A stretch of 64,000 nucleotides of DNA from Halomonas sp. KG2 (GCA_030440445.1 CP098528.1:2542001-2606000); one strand, 5' to 3'. Positions 16,984 through 26,862 are shown, counted from the stretch's first letter. The notes: generated by a model from the letters alone, not told the origin. Program-made: numbers and translations.

Positions 16984-19113
16984 TTACGGCATGATTTCTC
17001 GTTTGAACGGCGGCAGTGCATCTAGCAACGCTTGGCCATATCGACGCGTAATCACCCGGCGGTCCAACAGCGTGATGACACCGCGGTCGCTCTCCTTACG
17101 GATCAATCGCCCACAGGCCTGCACTAGCTTGATTGACGCATCTGGAACGCTAATCCGCATAAACGGGTTACCGCCCTGGCTTTCAATCCATTCAGCAAGC
17201 GTAGCTCCCACAGGATCATCTGGCACTGCAAATGGCAGCCGGGTAATCACCACATGGGTGAGGTAGTCGCCAGGTAAGTCGATACCTTCAGCAAAACTGG
17301 CCAAGCCAAAAATGATGCTCCCATTGCCATCATCGACAGCCGCGCGATGACGCTCAAGCAATTCATGCTTGGGTAACGCATCCTGCGCTAACACGCGCCC
17401 CTTAGCCGCCGCCGGCAAGGCTTTTTCCACTGCTCGCAATTGCGCCCGAGAAGAAAACAGCACCAGCGCAGCTTCGTCGTCTCCCAGTTGGGTCACGAAA
17501 TTAACAATGGCGCTCTCATGGGAATCTCGATCACTGGGATCGGTCGCCTCCTTAGGTACGCGCAGAATGGCATTGGCGTAATCAAAGGGGCTCGGCAACG
17601 CCTGATAGCGATAGCGGTTTGCTAGCCCAGCGCGCTCTTGGATTCGCTCAAAACGCCCCAGCGCGGTAAGTGTTGCTGACGTTACTACCGCGCCATGGCA
17701 GCGCCCCCACAAATGTTTCGCGAGGGTATGCGCCGCGGATACGGGGCTTGCCGAAAACTCAATTTCCGGTTCTCCCGCCACACGACTAAGCGTAATCCAA
17801 CGAGCACTGGGCGGCGCATTGGCAGCATCCTGTTCACTGAACGCTTGCCATAGTGAATGGGCATCAAGCGAACGCCCATGCAGCAGTGCAATCAGCGGTA
17901 ACCACGTGTCGGCTTGATCCCTATCCAACCCTGTTTGCTTATCGGGATCGAGACTTTCGCGCAGGATATCGCTAATGCTCTCCAGGCTGCGTGACAGCGT
18001 GGCGAACATAACCAGCAGTTGCTGAGCTTGTTCGCGAAGCGCTTCTGGTACCTGGCCTTTTTCAAAACGAAGTTGATGATTAGCTTCTTCATCCGACAAG
18101 CCGTTTTCCCGCCCCGCCAGTTGGTGCCCCATGCTAAACACATCGCCCAAAGCGGGCTCTAAGCTATGCAGCAGCTCAGGTAGCCCAGCGAGCAAACGCG
18201 CAATCGTCGGCTGAACTGCTAATCCTTGATGCAGATCGGTTAGACTGCTTTTCAGTGTTTTTAACCAACGCAGGCAGCCATGCACCGCAAAGCGATGGGC
18301 AAAGTGGGAAAGCGCCTTATCCGGCAGATGATGGCCTTCATCAAAGACAAAAATGCAGTCAGCGGGATCGGGTAGAATCGCCCCACCACCCAGCGCCAGG
18401 TCAGCAAGAACCAAGTCATGGTTGGCCACAATTATATCGGCATCTTCCAGATCACGCCGGGAACGGAAAAAGGCGCAGGCACCGAAATGGCCACAACGAC
18501 GCCCGGTGCACTGACGATGATCCACCGTAAGCTGTCGCCAATGACCGTCGTCGATCGACGCCGACCACGTATCGCGATCACCTGCCCATTCACCTTTTCC
18601 GTAAGCTTCGGCAAGATCCGTGGCTAATAAGGAAAAGTCACTACTGTGGGATTGAAGTGACTGCTCAAACAGCGACAGTGTCGGGTTTGGCTCAGAGCCT
18701 TCTAACGCCTGATCAAGGCGCGCAACACACACGTACCTGCCGCGCCCTTTTGCCAAGGCGTAACGAAAGGCAATACCGCTATGACTGGCAAGCGAAGGCA
18801 AGTCCTGATTAAGCACCTGCTCCTGCAGCGCCACCGTCGCGGTGGAAACAATCAGTCGCTTTCCCTGCGCCTTAGCAATCGGCAATGCGGCAATCAGATA
18901 GGCAAGCGTTTTACCGGTTCCGGTACCCGCTTCCAGCACACATACATGATTATCGTTTGTGCGCTTGCCTTCGCTATCCTGCTCAATGCCACCTAGTGTA
19001 CGGGCGATTTCTGCGATCATCAGACGCTGTCCGTAGCGTGGTGTCAGCTCAAGCTTTTCCACCACGCGACGATAGGCGTCTTGAATATCGCTTTTCAGCG
19101 CATTATCGAGCAT
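16984..19113 (-). CDS. dinG: ATP-dependent DNA helicase DinG
   Basis: XPD-like 5-to-3-prime helicase that removes R-loops and D-loops during replication and repair. 709 residues (E. coli 716). Walker A EAGTGTGKTLAYL near residue 60; an iron-sulfur cluster with four cysteines (YVC, then HRQCTGRRCGHFGAC); the helicase box VFDEGHHLPDKA (DEGH); SATLTALG; and the late motif VQACGRLIRKESDRGV. Starts six bases after the rhlB stop, so probably co-transcribed with it; the ATG lacks a clear ribosome site. Confidence 0.95.
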   Translation of the reverse strand: MLDNALKSDIQDAYRRVVEKLELTPRYGQRLMIAEIARTLGGIEQDSEGKRTNDNHVCVLEAGTGTGKTLAYLIAALPIAKAQGKRLIVSTATVALQEQVLNQDLPSLASHSGIAFRYALAKGRGRYVCVARLDQALEGSEPNPTLSLFEQSLQSHSSDFSLLATDLAEAYGKGEWAGDRDTWSASIDDGHWRQLTVDHRQCTGRRCGHFGACAFFRSRRDLEDADIIVANHDLVLADLALGGGAILPDPADCIFVFDEGHHLPDKALSHFAHRFAVHGCLRWLKTLKSSLTDLHQGLAVQPTIARLLAGLPELLHSLEPALGDVFSMGHQLAGRENGLSDEEANHQLRFEKGQVPEALREQAQQLLVMFATLSRSLESISDILRESLDPDKQTGLDRDQADTWLPLIALLHGRSLDAHSLWQAFSEQDAANAPPSARWITLSRVAGEPEIEFSASPVSAAHTLAKHLWGRCHGAVVTSATLTALGRFERIQERAGLANRYRYQALPSPFDYANAILRVPKEATDPSDRDSHESAIVNFVTQLGDDEAALVLFSSRAQLRAVEKALPAAAKGRVLAQDALPKHELLERHRAAVDDGNGSIIFGLASFAEGIDLPGDYLTHVVITRLPFAVPDDPVGATLAEWIESQGGNPFMRISVPDASIKLVQACGRLIRKESDRGVITLLDRRVITRRYGQALLDALPPFKREIMP

Positions 19114-19118
19114 GCGCG

Positions 19119-20393
19119 TTACAGCATGCCTTCCGGCGGATGTTCGCAGGGCAGCTTACCGTTAATGTAGCGCTCAATCTCTGGTAGCGAGAACGCATCT
19201 TCTTCGCCAACAAAGCTAATCGAGACGCCTTTGGCACCCGCACGACCGGTACGTCCAATGCGATGAACGTAATCTTCTGGATCTTCCGGCAGTGTGTAGT
19301 TGATCACGTGGCTAACATCTTCAATATGAATACCACGCCCTGCGACATCAGTTGCTACCAGCACCTGGATTTCTCCCTCACGGAAGCTTTCCAAGGTTTT
19401 GATGCGCTGATTTTGCGGCACATCGCCAGATAGCATAGCGACACTAACGCCTGCTTTTTTCAGCAAATCATCTAGCTTGCGCACGAGATCACGACGATTA
19501 CCAAACACCATCACGCGCTCGAAGCTCTCCTGCGTCAGCAGGTTCACCAACAGTCGCTGCTTGTCATCATCAGATACTAAATAAACGCGCTGATCGATAT
19601 CTGCCTGGTTCTCAACGGTGACTTCAATCTCTACATGAGCAGGATCGAGCGTCCATTGACTCGCTAGGTTCAAGATATCATCGGTAAAGGTTGCCGAGAA
19701 CAGAAACGTCTGGCGCTCCTCTTTTTTAGGCGTATAGCGAATGATGCGCTTCACATCGGGAATAAAGCCCATGGAAAGCATGCGATCCGCTTCATCCAAT
19801 ACCAACACCTCAACTTCGGAGAGGTCAATATCGCGCTTCTGATGGAAATCCAGCAAGCGACCGGGTGTTGCCACCAGGATATCGATCTTCTTACCCAAAC
19901 TGTCGCGCTGCTTTTGATAGTCCATGCCGCCGACAACACTGGCCACATTGAGCTGCGTGAAGCGAGCAAGCGCTTTAGCATCTTTTTCAATTTGCAGCGC
20001 CAGCTCCCGGGTAGGCGCAATAATTAACGCACGGGGTGCGCCTTGCTTTTGGCCATCAGGGGTCGGCTCTTCCAGAAAATAAGCCATTACCGAGATCAAA
20101 AAGGCGGCGGTTTTTCCGGTACCTGTCTGCGCCTTACCGACAATATCGCCACCCAGCAACGTGTGACGCAGTGCCTCTGACTGAATAGGCGTGCAGTATT
20201 CAAACCCTTGGGCATGAATGGCACGCATTAAAGGCAGCGGCAAATCAAAGTCATGGAAGCGCCACTTGCCGGCAACGGCGGGCACCTGAAACTGACGAAG
20301 ATCCCAGTTCGATTGACGACGACGCGGCTTCCGACGGCGGCGTTTAGGCTTGCGGTTCTGGGCCGATGCTGTGGTCTGTTCCGACTCGCTCAT
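19119..20393 (-). CDS. rhlB: ATP-dependent DEAD-box RNA helicase RhlB
   Basis: Degradosome helicase that unwinds RNA for RNase E and PNPase. 424 residues. A short basic N-terminus ([13 protein letters not shown]) precedes the Q-motif ([13 protein letters not shown]), Walker [28 protein letters not shown], the SAT motif (LFSATF), [15 protein letters not shown] and [10 protein letters not shown]. The N-terminal basic region, in place of the E. coli C-terminal one, and the family resemblance fit the Pseudomonas RhlB type. rne is in the same window but not adjacent. Confidence 0.9.
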   Translation of the reverse strand: MSESEQTTASAQNRKPKRRRRKPRRRQSNWDLRQFQVPAVAGKWRFHDFDLPLPLMRAIHAQGFEYCTPIQSEALRHTLLGGDIVGKAQTGTGKTAAFLISVMAYFLEEPTPDGQKQGAPRALIIAPTRELALQIEKDAKALARFTQLNVASVVGGMDYQKQRDSLGKKIDILVATPGRLLDFHQKRDIDLSEVEVLVLDEADRMLSMGFIPDVKRIIRYTPKKEERQTFLFSATFTDDILNLASQWTLDPAHVEIEVTVENQADIDQRVYLVSDDDKQRLLVNLLTQESFERVMVFGNRRDLVRKLDDLLKKAGVSVAMLSGDVPQNQRIKTLESFREGEIQVLVATDVAGRGIHIEDVSHVINYTLPEDPEDYVHRIGRTGRAGAKGVSISFVGEEDAFSLPEIERYINGKLPCEHPPEGML

Positions 20394-20500
20394 AGGCTGT
20401 GTATCTGTCCATTGCTGTGGATGTTAGGCATCACGAAGTGCGCATTGTACCAGGGGTTGGCGATAAGAGCGCGTCCTGCTGTCGAAGGAGTGCGCTTGCC

Positions 20501-20509
20501 TGTTAGAAT
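20501..20509 (+). promoter_or_regulatory. Extended -10 promoter for the small basic protein and xthA
   Basis: TGTTAGAAT reads as an extended -10 (TG, one base, TAGAAT, five of six to consensus). Start would be near 20516, about 23 bases before the ATG at 20539, which has AAGGAG. No good -35, as is common with extended -10 elements. Confidence 0.5.
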
Positions 20510-20538
20510 GAGGCATAAATTAACCCAAGGAGCGCGAC

Positions 20539-20787
20539 ATGACGCGTAAGAAAAAAACTCGTTCGCTAGCGGATAAGGTAACTATCCGCACTGGTCGCCG
20601 CAAAGATTACAAAAAATGGCGCCATGACAACCCTGACCAAGTGGCTCCTTCACGCCGCTTTGTGGCTAAGAAGCAGCAACAACGCAAGCTTCAAGCCGTG
20701 CGTAAACTGGCACGCCAGCAAGACGGACAGAATATTGCCATCCATCCTGATAAAGAAGGAGACAACCCTTCAGGAGATCGTTCGTAA
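20539..20787 (+). CDS. Small, very basic conserved-type protein of unknown function
   Basis: 82 residues, [19 protein letters not shown] at the start, about a third Lys plus Arg, no signal peptide, no membrane segment, no cysteine. It has a strong ribosome site (AAGGAG) and its stop overlaps the start of xthA by one base (TAATG), so it is surely translated and coupled to exonuclease III. Composition suggests RNA or DNA binding; that is inference. I do not recognise a named family. Confidence 0.8.
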   Translation: MTRKKKTRSLADKVTIRTGRRKDYKKWRHDNPDQVAPSRRFVAKKQQQRKLQAVRKLARQQDGQNIAIHPDKEGDNPSGDRS

Positions 20788-21620
20788 TGCGTTTGGTCTC
20801 GTTTAATATCAATGGCATTCGGGCACGGCTTCATCAGCTTCAAGCGCTGATTGATACGCAGCAGCCAGACGTCATTGGCCTACAGGAAACCAAAGTACAA
20901 GACAGCGAGTTTCCTCTGGCTGATGTTGAAGCCATGGGCTATCACGTTTTTTATTACGGTCAAAAAGGCCACTACGGGGTTGCCTTAATGTGTCGGCAAA
21001 AACCCCAAGCGGTATTTTATGGCTTCCCTGACGATGAGGAAGAAGCCCAACGCCGGATGATTGGCGTGCGGTTACTAGCCGACAATGGTGAAACAGTCAC
21101 TGTTTGGAATGGCTACTTCCCCCAGGGTGAAAACATTGAACACCCCACTAAATTCCCGCACAAAGCGCGCTTCTATCGGCAGTTGGCAAGCCTGCTACAC
21201 AACCAGCACCATCCTGAAGAACAGCTGGCGATCATGGGGGATTTCAACATATCGCCGGAAGATCAGGATATTGGCATTGGCGAACCAAGCCGCAAACGCT
21301 GGTTGCGCGAGGGCAAAGCCAGCTTTCAGCCTATCGAGCGAGAATGGCTTGAAGGGATAAAAGCGTGGGGCCTTAGCGACAGCTATCGGCTGTGTCACCC
21401 AGATAATAGTGAGTGGTTCAGCTGGTTTGACTATCGCTCGAAAGGCTTTGACCGTGAGCCAAAACGCGGCCTGCGCATTGACTACATTCTGGTGTCTAAA
21501 CCGCTTGCCGAATGCGTCACCGGCGCAGGCATTGATTATGAACTGCGCGGCATGGAGCGGCCTTCCGATCACGCTCCTACCTGGAGCGATTTTGCGCTGA
21601 CACTCTCCCAGACAGACTAA
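20787..21620 (+). CDS. xthA: Exodeoxyribonuclease III (AP endonuclease)
   Basis: Mg-dependent 3-prime exonuclease and AP endonuclease of base-excision repair. 277 residues. EEP-fold motifs: [51 protein letters not shown] and the C-terminal catalytic SDHAP. Start ATG overlaps the stop of the upstream small basic protein. Confidence 0.96.
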   Translation: MRLVSFNINGIRARLHQLQALIDTQQPDVIGLQETKVQDSEFPLADVEAMGYHVFYYGQKGHYGVALMCRQKPQAVFYGFPDDEEEAQRRMIGVRLLADNGETVTVWNGYFPQGENIEHPTKFPHKARFYRQLASLLHNQHHPEEQLAIMGDFNISPEDQDIGIGEPSRKRWLREGKASFQPIEREWLEGIKAWGLSDSYRLCHPDNSEWFSWFDYRSKGFDREPKRGLRIDYILVSKPLAECVTGAGIDYELRGMERPSDHAPTWSDFALTLSQTD

Positions 21621-21643
21621 GCGCAAACAAGCCAAACGCGCGT

Positions 21644-21670
21644 ACGCCCCTTAGGTTATTCGAGGGGCGT
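21644..21670. terminator. Possible shared hairpin between convergent xthA and TPR gene
   Basis: ACGCCCCT (21644-21651) pairs with AGGGGCGT (21663-21670). No T-tract follows on either strand, so efficiency is doubtful. Position between converging genes supports a 3-prime-end role. Confidence 0.45.
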
Positions 21671-21689
21671 CTACTGTGGGCTTGTCACT

Positions 21690-22790
21690 TCACTCCTCAA
21701 AATTCGCCAACCACTGCTCCGCCTGATCGTCACCAAGATTCGCCGCCTTGATAAGGGCTTCCTCAGCCTGATCATCTTGCCCCCAGCGGTAAGCCAGCTG
21801 CCCATACTGCCGCCAGTCTTCCGCTTGCTGAGTGTTGTCAGCAAGTGCCTTCCAAGCGCTTAACGCCTTATCAACATGCCTAGCCTGCTGCCACGCCCCC
21901 GCCAGCAGCCGTAACGTTTCTTCATCACGCGCCAACACACCTTCTTGAATAGCCGTTTCCAAGTGCTCACCTGCCCTAGCTGGCGTACCACCCGCCAAAT
22001 GCAGACGAATTAACGTTAAGCGATCTTCAATCGTGGTGAACTTCCCCAGCTGCCACGCCATCTCCCACACGCCAGCCGCCACGCCCGCCTGGCCTGCTTG
22101 CTGGGCAAGCCCTGCCGCCTGACGCCAAGCATCAGGATCGCTCTGCGCATTCAAATCACCCACTAGCCAACCGAGAGCTTGCTCGTTTTGTCCCGCATTG
22201 CGTAACACCACCGTGGTTAGTGCCTGCTGTGCGTCAGTCAATCCACCTTTTTGCAGTAGCGGGAACAGCCATTCAGCGGCGTCATCCCAGCGCTCCACTT
22301 CCGCCAATAAGCGAATCAGTCGCCATGCTGATTCATCGTAGTGAGGACTGCCCTGGGATTGAGTGAGCCACTGCTCATATAGCGTGATGGCTTCAGTACG
22401 CTGGTTACCCGCGCGACGCAGCGACGCCTCATCACGCAGCCAGCGCAGAATTTGGCTGTTTGGCACGCTAGGGCGCTGCCGTGCGCTGGCTAACTCATCA
22501 GCAGCTGCAATGTGATCACCTTGACGCACCAACGCACTCGCGGCGAGCTGATGATAGAGCGCACTTGCCCACTGGTCCGCACGATTGCCGCCAGCGAGAC
22601 GCGCTGCCTGGGATCGCGCATGACTCGTAATACGCTCGAGCACATCGCTATCAGCCTCGCCGCTGGGCTGCTCAGCTAATTGGCTTTGTAACCCATTAAG
22701 ATCGCGAACAATGTCACCCGGCAGCGGTTCGTTCGCGTGCGCCATGACGCTTAGCGCGCTTAATACGACGATTCCCACCCAACGCTGCAT
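21690..22790 (-). CDS. Periplasmic TPR-repeat protein of the TonB2 system
   Basis: 366 residues with a signal peptide (MQRWVGIVVLSALSVMAHA) and a long helical repeat region of tetratricopeptide type (for example DAAEWLFPLLQKGGLTDAQQ, WGQDDQAEEALIKAANLGDD at the end). It closes a six-gene operon with tonB, exbD, exbB, ttpC and a DUF3450 gene, the same content as the Vibrio TonB2 cluster, where the last gene is also a TPR protein of unclear role. I chose the ATG at 22790, preceded by GAGGAAAG, over a frame start 13 codons upstream that lacks a signal peptide. The ribosome site lies inside the last unit of a 13-bp tandem repeat. Confidence 0.85.
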   Translation of the reverse strand: MQRWVGIVVLSALSVMAHANEPLPGDIVRDLNGLQSQLAEQPSGEADSDVLERITSHARSQAARLAGGNRADQWASALYHQLAASALVRQGDHIAAADELASARQRPSVPNSQILRWLRDEASLRRAGNQRTEAITLYEQWLTQSQGSPHYDESAWRLIRLLAEVERWDDAAEWLFPLLQKGGLTDAQQALTTVVLRNAGQNEQALGWLVGDLNAQSDPDAWRQAAGLAQQAGQAGVAAGVWEMAWQLGKFTTIEDRLTLIRLHLAGGTPARAGEHLETAIQEGVLARDEETLRLLAGAWQQARHVDKALSAWKALADNTQQAEDWRQYGQLAYRWGQDDQAEEALIKAANLGDDQAEQWLANFEE

Positions 22791-22794
22791 ACTC

Positions 22795-22898
22795 TTTCCT
22801 CGACTGGCATTTTCAATGGACTGACTCAACGAACCATTCCAACAAACCCTTTCAACGAACTATTCCAACGGACTAACTCAACGGGCTATCTCAACTGG
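22795..22898. repeat. Eight 13-bp tandem repeats between tonB and the TPR gene
   Basis: On the minus strand units run CCAGTTGAGATAG, CCCGTTGAGTTAG, TCCGTTGGAATAG, TTCGTTGAAAGGG, TTTGTTGGAATGG, TTCGTTGAGTCAG, TCCATTGAAAATG, CCAGTCGAGGAAA: eight consecutive 13-mers with the core CGTTGRR. The first unit contains the last codons and stop of tonB; the last supplies the GAGGAAA ribosome site of the TPR gene. The whole intergenic space is therefore built of this repeat. Confidence 0.9.
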
Positions 22899-23653
22899 AA
22901 CTCAATGCGCTGCGTGGCGCGGCGAAGCTGCTGGCCGGGTTCGAACTGCCAGCGCGCGATCGCTTCACGGGCAGCGTCTTCAAACACTCGCCTCGGCTGT
23001 GCCCGCGTCACGCGAATCGTGCCGTTATCGACACTACCATCTCGGCGAATAACAAACTCCACCTCAACAAAGCCCTCCATGCCCCGCCGCTGAGCGCGCG
23101 GCGGATAAGAAGGATTCACGCGACTGGTCGGGGCAACTTGCCCGACACTAACAGGCTCATTCGATGGCGCGGGTTCTGCCACTGGCGCGGCCTCTCGCTG
23201 CGCTGTCGAAGGCGCAGGAGAAGGCGCCGCCGTTTCTGCTGGCTGTGGTGCAGGGTCAGGTTGCGGTGCCGGTCGTGGAGAGGGCTTCGGCGCGGGCTGC
23301 GGGGTCGGTTCGGGAGTAATTTCAGTCAACTCTGGTAACTCACTCTCCAACTCAACCGGCTCCACTGGCTCGTCAGGAAGCTCTACCTCAGGTAGCGCAA
23401 TCGCACTCTCAGCGATAGGTGCCGGCGCTGGCATAGGCATCGGCGGCGGTGTTACTGGCGCTGCCTCTGAAGGCGCAGGCGGCGGCGCCTCCTGCTCTGG
23501 CGCCATCTCTGGCGCTTCTATCATGGTCATCGACATAGTCATGATCGGCGTCTCAGGCGAGCGCTCCGGGGGCGTTACCAGTAGCGCTAACATCCAAAAC
23601 AAGCCAACGGCTAAGGCAATGCCGCCCAGTATCGAGAGAACATGACGAATCAT
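22886..23653 (-). CDS. tonB2: TonB-family energy transducer (TonB2 type)
   Basis: Spans the periplasm to pass proton-motive force from ExbB/ExbD to outer-membrane receptors. 255 residues: N-terminal signal anchor (about 4-26), a Pro/Glu-rich linker (about 50-165, many PAP, PEP and EPTPQP repeats) and a C-terminal TonB domain with NPSYPPRAQRRGMEGFVEVEF and ending IEFQLR. ATG overlaps the exbD stop (ATGA). Confidence 0.93.
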   Translation of the reverse strand: MIRHVLSILGGIALAVGLFWMLALLVTPPERSPETPIMTMSMTMIEAPEMAPEQEAPPPAPSEAAPVTPPPMPMPAPAPIAESAIALPEVELPDEPVEPVELESELPELTEITPEPTPQPAPKPSPRPAPQPDPAPQPAETAAPSPAPSTAQREAAPVAEPAPSNEPVSVGQVAPTSRVNPSYPPRAQRRGMEGFVEVEFVIRRDGSVDNGTIRVTRAQPRRVFEDAAREAIARWQFEPGQQLRRATQRIEFQLR

Positions 23654-24060
23654 GGTGCACTCCGGCTCGCTGCCACGGCAATCTGATCAACACCTGCCTG
23701 TTTAAGACGATCCATCACTTCAATTAGCAAGCCAGTCGTGGATTCCCGGTCGGCCTGGATAACAACGGAGCCATCATCACTCAACATATCGGCGACCTGC
23801 TGGCCAATACGATGCACATCAACTGGTTTACCATCGACCCAAACAGCCCCCTCCGGCGTCACAGCAATCAGTACCTGTGCATCGGGCCGCGGGCTTGCCG
23901 CTGCCGCTTCGGGGCGTTCAATCTCAACACCGCTCTCTTTAATGAAGCTGGTCGTCACAATAAAGAAGATCAGCATGATAAAGACAACGTCCAGCATCGG
24001 CGTTAGGTTAACTTCATTACTATCAGCCGTGGTGTCTATGGAACGGCGTCTACGCATCAT
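23650..24060 (-). CDS. exbD: Biopolymer transport protein ExbD
   Basis: Proton-channel subunit with one TM helix and a periplasmic domain. From the chosen ATG: 136 residues, basic N-terminus (MMRRRRS), then NEVNLTPMLDVVFIMLIFF with the family Asp (LTPMLD) in the TM helix. A GTG five codons upstream is open, but TTGGAGGAG sits right before the ATG at 24060. The start overlaps the end of exbB by about ten bases. Confidence 0.93.
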   Translation of the reverse strand: MMRRRRSIDTTADSNEVNLTPMLDVVFIMLIFFIVTTSFIKESGVEIERPEAAAASPRPDAQVLIAVTPEGAVWVDGKPVDVHRIGQQVADMLSDDGSVVIQADRESTTGLLIEVMDRLKQAGVDQIAVAASRSAP

Positions 24061-24592
24061 TCTCCTCCAAGGCACGGGCTAAGCGGTCGTGTAACCGCTG
24101 GTCTTCGCGACGAATCACGTGCTCTAAACGACTAATAAACAGCAACCCCACCACAGCAATCGCCATGCCGGTTAGCGTGGGCAGCGTGGCACGGGCAACA
24201 CCGTCGGCCATGGCCCGCGCCTGATGAGTATCACTAAGAGAAAGGCTATCGAACACGGTAATCATACCGGTGACAGTACCCAACAAGCCTAACAGTGGGC
24301 ATAGCGCCACAAGCAGTTTGATCCATGGCAGCGGGCGGCGTAGCTTAGCAACCAGTGCCTCTGTCCAGACATTGCGTAGCGTGCGTGCACTCCAGCTACG
24401 GTGATCATTGCGTGCCGCCCAGCGTCGAATCAGTTGGCGACGGGCACGCCGCCAACTAAAGCGGTAATACCACCAGCGCTCAATTGCCATCCCAAACACC
24501 AACACGGCAACGAATGCCAGCACCACTAAAACGGCACCACCGGCATCAAGCAGCCGCTCAACGGGCTCAAGCCAAAGAGGTAACGTGGGCAT
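24050..24592 (-). CDS. exbB: MotA/TolQ/ExbB proton channel protein (ExbB2)
   Basis: 180 residues, three TM helices (about 18-37, 90-110, 130-150) with the family signature around LLVALCPLLGLLGTVTGMI and TLPTLTGMAIAVVGLLF. The short form typical of the ExbB2 of TonB2 systems. Starts one base after the ttpC stop and overlaps exbD. Confidence 0.93.
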   Translation of the reverse strand: MPTLPLWLEPVERLLDAGGAVLVVLAFVAVLVFGMAIERWWYYRFSWRRARRQLIRRWAARNDHRSWSARTLRNVWTEALVAKLRRPLPWIKLLVALCPLLGLLGTVTGMITVFDSLSLSDTHQARAMADGVARATLPTLTGMAIAVVGLLFISRLEHVIRREDQRLHDRLARALEENDA

Positions 24593-24593
24593 A

Positions 24594-25964
24594 TTAGGTC
24601 ACCGCTTGCGCATTAGCCGTCGACTGCGCTTCAAGATGGTCAGCTAAGGTGGCACTTGCTTCACCTTCAATGGCCTGGGTAATCAAGCGACTCCGACTCG
24701 CCAAGGCTGTCTGAGCAAATAGTAGCGGCACGGCTGTCACAAGCCCCAGCACCGTTGTTACCAGCGCCTGACTGATACCACCCGCCATTAGCTGCGGGTC
24801 GCCGGTACCGAATACGGTAATCGCCTGGAAGGTGACAATCATGCCGGTCACGGTACCCAGCAGACCCAGTAGCGGCGCAACGGCTGCCAACAGCTTAACA
24901 ATCGGCTGGCCACGCTCGATACGCGGTAGTTCAGCCAACACCGCCTCATCCAACCTCGCTTCCAGTGCTTCCGGTGTTTGGTGCTTATCCATTTCCTGGA
25001 AACGCTGGAGCACGCGACCCAGCGGGTTATTAGCATTCGGTTGATCCAGCGCTTTACGCTGACGGTGCAGCCGTGCACTGACGACGACCAGGTAAAGGTA
25101 CTGAGCCAATGCCACTAATAGACCAAAGCCACCCAGCGCTACCACGACGTAACCGACATAACCGCCCTGCTGGAATCGCTCCCAAAGACTTGGCTGCTGA
25201 GCGAGAGCTTGCAGCACGCTACCTTGGGTAGGATCAATGGCAAATACACGGCTTTGACCTTGATGATAGGCCGCCAGCACATCGCTGATTTCAGCAGGAG
25301 TATGCGGCACTTCCGCCAAGCCACTATCATCCTGGCCTTTGCTGAGCAACGCTGTGTCAGTAAACGCTGCAAAATCACCCAAGCGCACAACGCTTCTCGA
25401 TTCAATCTCGCCACTGGCATCGGCCACCGGTAATTCAAGTCGCTCGGCACGCCCAGTGCTCAGCGTTAGCATCGCCAAACTATCCACGACAGTTTCGATT
25501 TGTTGACGCTCCAGCACCTCGATCTCATTGAGACGCGGTGGTAACGCATCAGCATCCAGCGTTAACCAGCTATCACCGCCTAGTTCGTTACGCACCTCTT
25601 CGCTGTGCCGTGACAGATCCGCCAGTAGCGAGGTGAGCGCTTCGCCCTGCTCTTCCTGGCGCGCGGCCAGCGCTTGAGCCTGTTGCGCTTGTTCCTGCTG
25701 TTGCGCGGCTAATGCGACTTGCTGTTCTTCTGCAGCTTGATGCTCAGCCCGCGCCTCTGCTAGCGCTTCATCCAGTGCCTCTTGATCTTCAAGGAACGAC
25801 TGCAAGCGCGCTTGGTCACGCGCCTCAGCGGCTTCGCGAGCTTCACGTAACGAACCAACGCTGTCAGTTTGCGCCATTGCCATACTGCCGCCCAGAAGGC
25901 TTGCCAGTAATGCAAAACAGATTATGCTTCTGCGCGCGCCTCGCTGGCGTGTTAACAGACTCAT
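24594..25964 (-). CDS. ttpC: TonB2-complex protein TtpC (long MotA/TolQ/ExbB-domain protein)
   Basis: 456 residues: N-terminal signal or TM (FALLASLLGGSMAMAQ), a long Gln/Glu/Ala coiled coil (about 38-115), a periplasmic domain, then a C-terminal ExbB-like channel domain with three TM helices (about 270-290, 358-380, 400-420) and LLAAVAPLLGLLGTVTGMIV. In Vibrio this protein is needed for TonB2-dependent siderophore uptake in addition to ExbB2. Start overlaps the DUF3450 stop (ATGA). Confidence 0.9.
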   Translation of the reverse strand: MSLLTRQRGARRSIICFALLASLLGGSMAMAQTDSVGSLREAREAAEARDQARLQSFLEDQEALDEALAEARAEHQAAEEQQVALAAQQQEQAQQAQALAARQEEQGEALTSLLADLSRHSEEVRNELGGDSWLTLDADALPPRLNEIEVLERQQIETVVDSLAMLTLSTGRAERLELPVADASGEIESRSVVRLGDFAAFTDTALLSKGQDDSGLAEVPHTPAEISDVLAAYHQGQSRVFAIDPTQGSVLQALAQQPSLWERFQQGGYVGYVVVALGGFGLLVALAQYLYLVVVSARLHRQRKALDQPNANNPLGRVLQRFQEMDKHQTPEALEARLDEAVLAELPRIERGQPIVKLLAAVAPLLGLLGTVTGMIVTFQAITVFGTGDPQLMAGGISQALVTTVLGLVTAVPLLFAQTALASRSRLITQAIEGEASATLADHLEAQSTANAQAVT

Positions 25965-26743
25965 TGCTGGCCCCCTGCGTGGTCATTGGCACTAATAGAA
26001 AGCGGTAAACGCAGCAGCTCTGGCGTGCGCTGATCGTCAGCAATACGTAGACCGTTACGCACCTCGCGGCGAGCGCTTTCATCAAGCGCCTGCCACTCAC
26101 CGCTCGCCTTATCCCACATCCCCCCTTCTCGACCATCAGGGGTTAGGTAATAAAAGCCGATTCGGCCAATGCGCAAATAGTCCACTTCACGCGGATTACC
26201 TTCTGCTAATTGTAAACGACCACGCCAGCTATCCACTTCACGGCCATACGCCAACTCAGCACGCCAAGCTTCCAGCAAATTAGCAATGCGTGCCGCACTC
26301 TCTGACGGTTGCTGCTCAGTGGGTTGAACACGCGCCAAACGCTCGGTTTTCAGAAACGGCAGGTCAGACTCGATCCAACTGATTAGCTGCTCTGTCATAT
26401 CCTGCTCAACAGCAGGCAGCGCTGCGCGCGTGTCGCTTAACGTATCGAGCGCCTGACCAAGGCGCTGCTGGCGCTCGGCTTCACGGGCCAGACGACCACT
26501 TAAAGCAGCATTGGATGCTTCCATCTGGCGGGTTTCCCGCTCTAGGCGGCGCAGCTCTTCAATCGCTGAACGCGTGACGTCATCAGCCTCATCAATTTGC
26601 TGCTGAAGTGCGGACTGCGCTTGCTGGGCCTCGACACTCTGGGCCGCTTGATCGACTGTCTCATCACTTGCCATTAGCGTACCGCTGACCAGCACTCCGG
26701 CAAGCCAGCCTCCATGCAAGGCAAAGAAAGGCCTTTTCAGCAC
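25961..26743 (-). CDS. DUF3450 protein, first gene of the TonB2 operon
   Basis: 260 residues with an N-terminal signal sequence (FALHGGWLAGVLVSGTLMASD), a coiled coil rich in Gln, Glu and Arg (about 30-100) and a C-terminal domain with RIGFYYLTPDGREGGMWD. Matches the DUF3450 proteins that precede ttpC in Vibrio-type TonB2 clusters; the function is not established. GTG start with GGAG eight bases upstream. A Fur-like box lies about 120 bp upstream. Confidence 0.87.
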   Translation of the reverse strand: MLKRPFFALHGGWLAGVLVSGTLMASDETVDQAAQSVEAQQAQSALQQQIDEADDVTRSAIEELRRLERETRQMEASNAALSGRLAREAERQQRLGQALDTLSDTRAALPAVEQDMTEQLISWIESDLPFLKTERLARVQPTEQQPSESAARIANLLEAWRAELAYGREVDSWRGRLQLAEGNPREVDYLRIGRIGFYYLTPDGREGGMWDKASGEWQALDESARREVRNGLRIADDQRTPELLRLPLSISANDHAGGQQ

Positions 26744-26862
26744 GTTACGTCTCCGTTACTGATTAGCACGTCGCCATTAACGGCGCGCTAGAAACTCATT
26801 AGGTATAATGAACGATTTGCGTTTCGTTTAAGCAGTGCATAGCCTAACACTAATAGAATAAA

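Noticed and set aside
23200..23450. Plus-strand Arg-rich open frame opposite tonB
   Set aside because: Shadow of the Pro/Glu linker; the TonB frame has clear domains and overlaps exbD properly.
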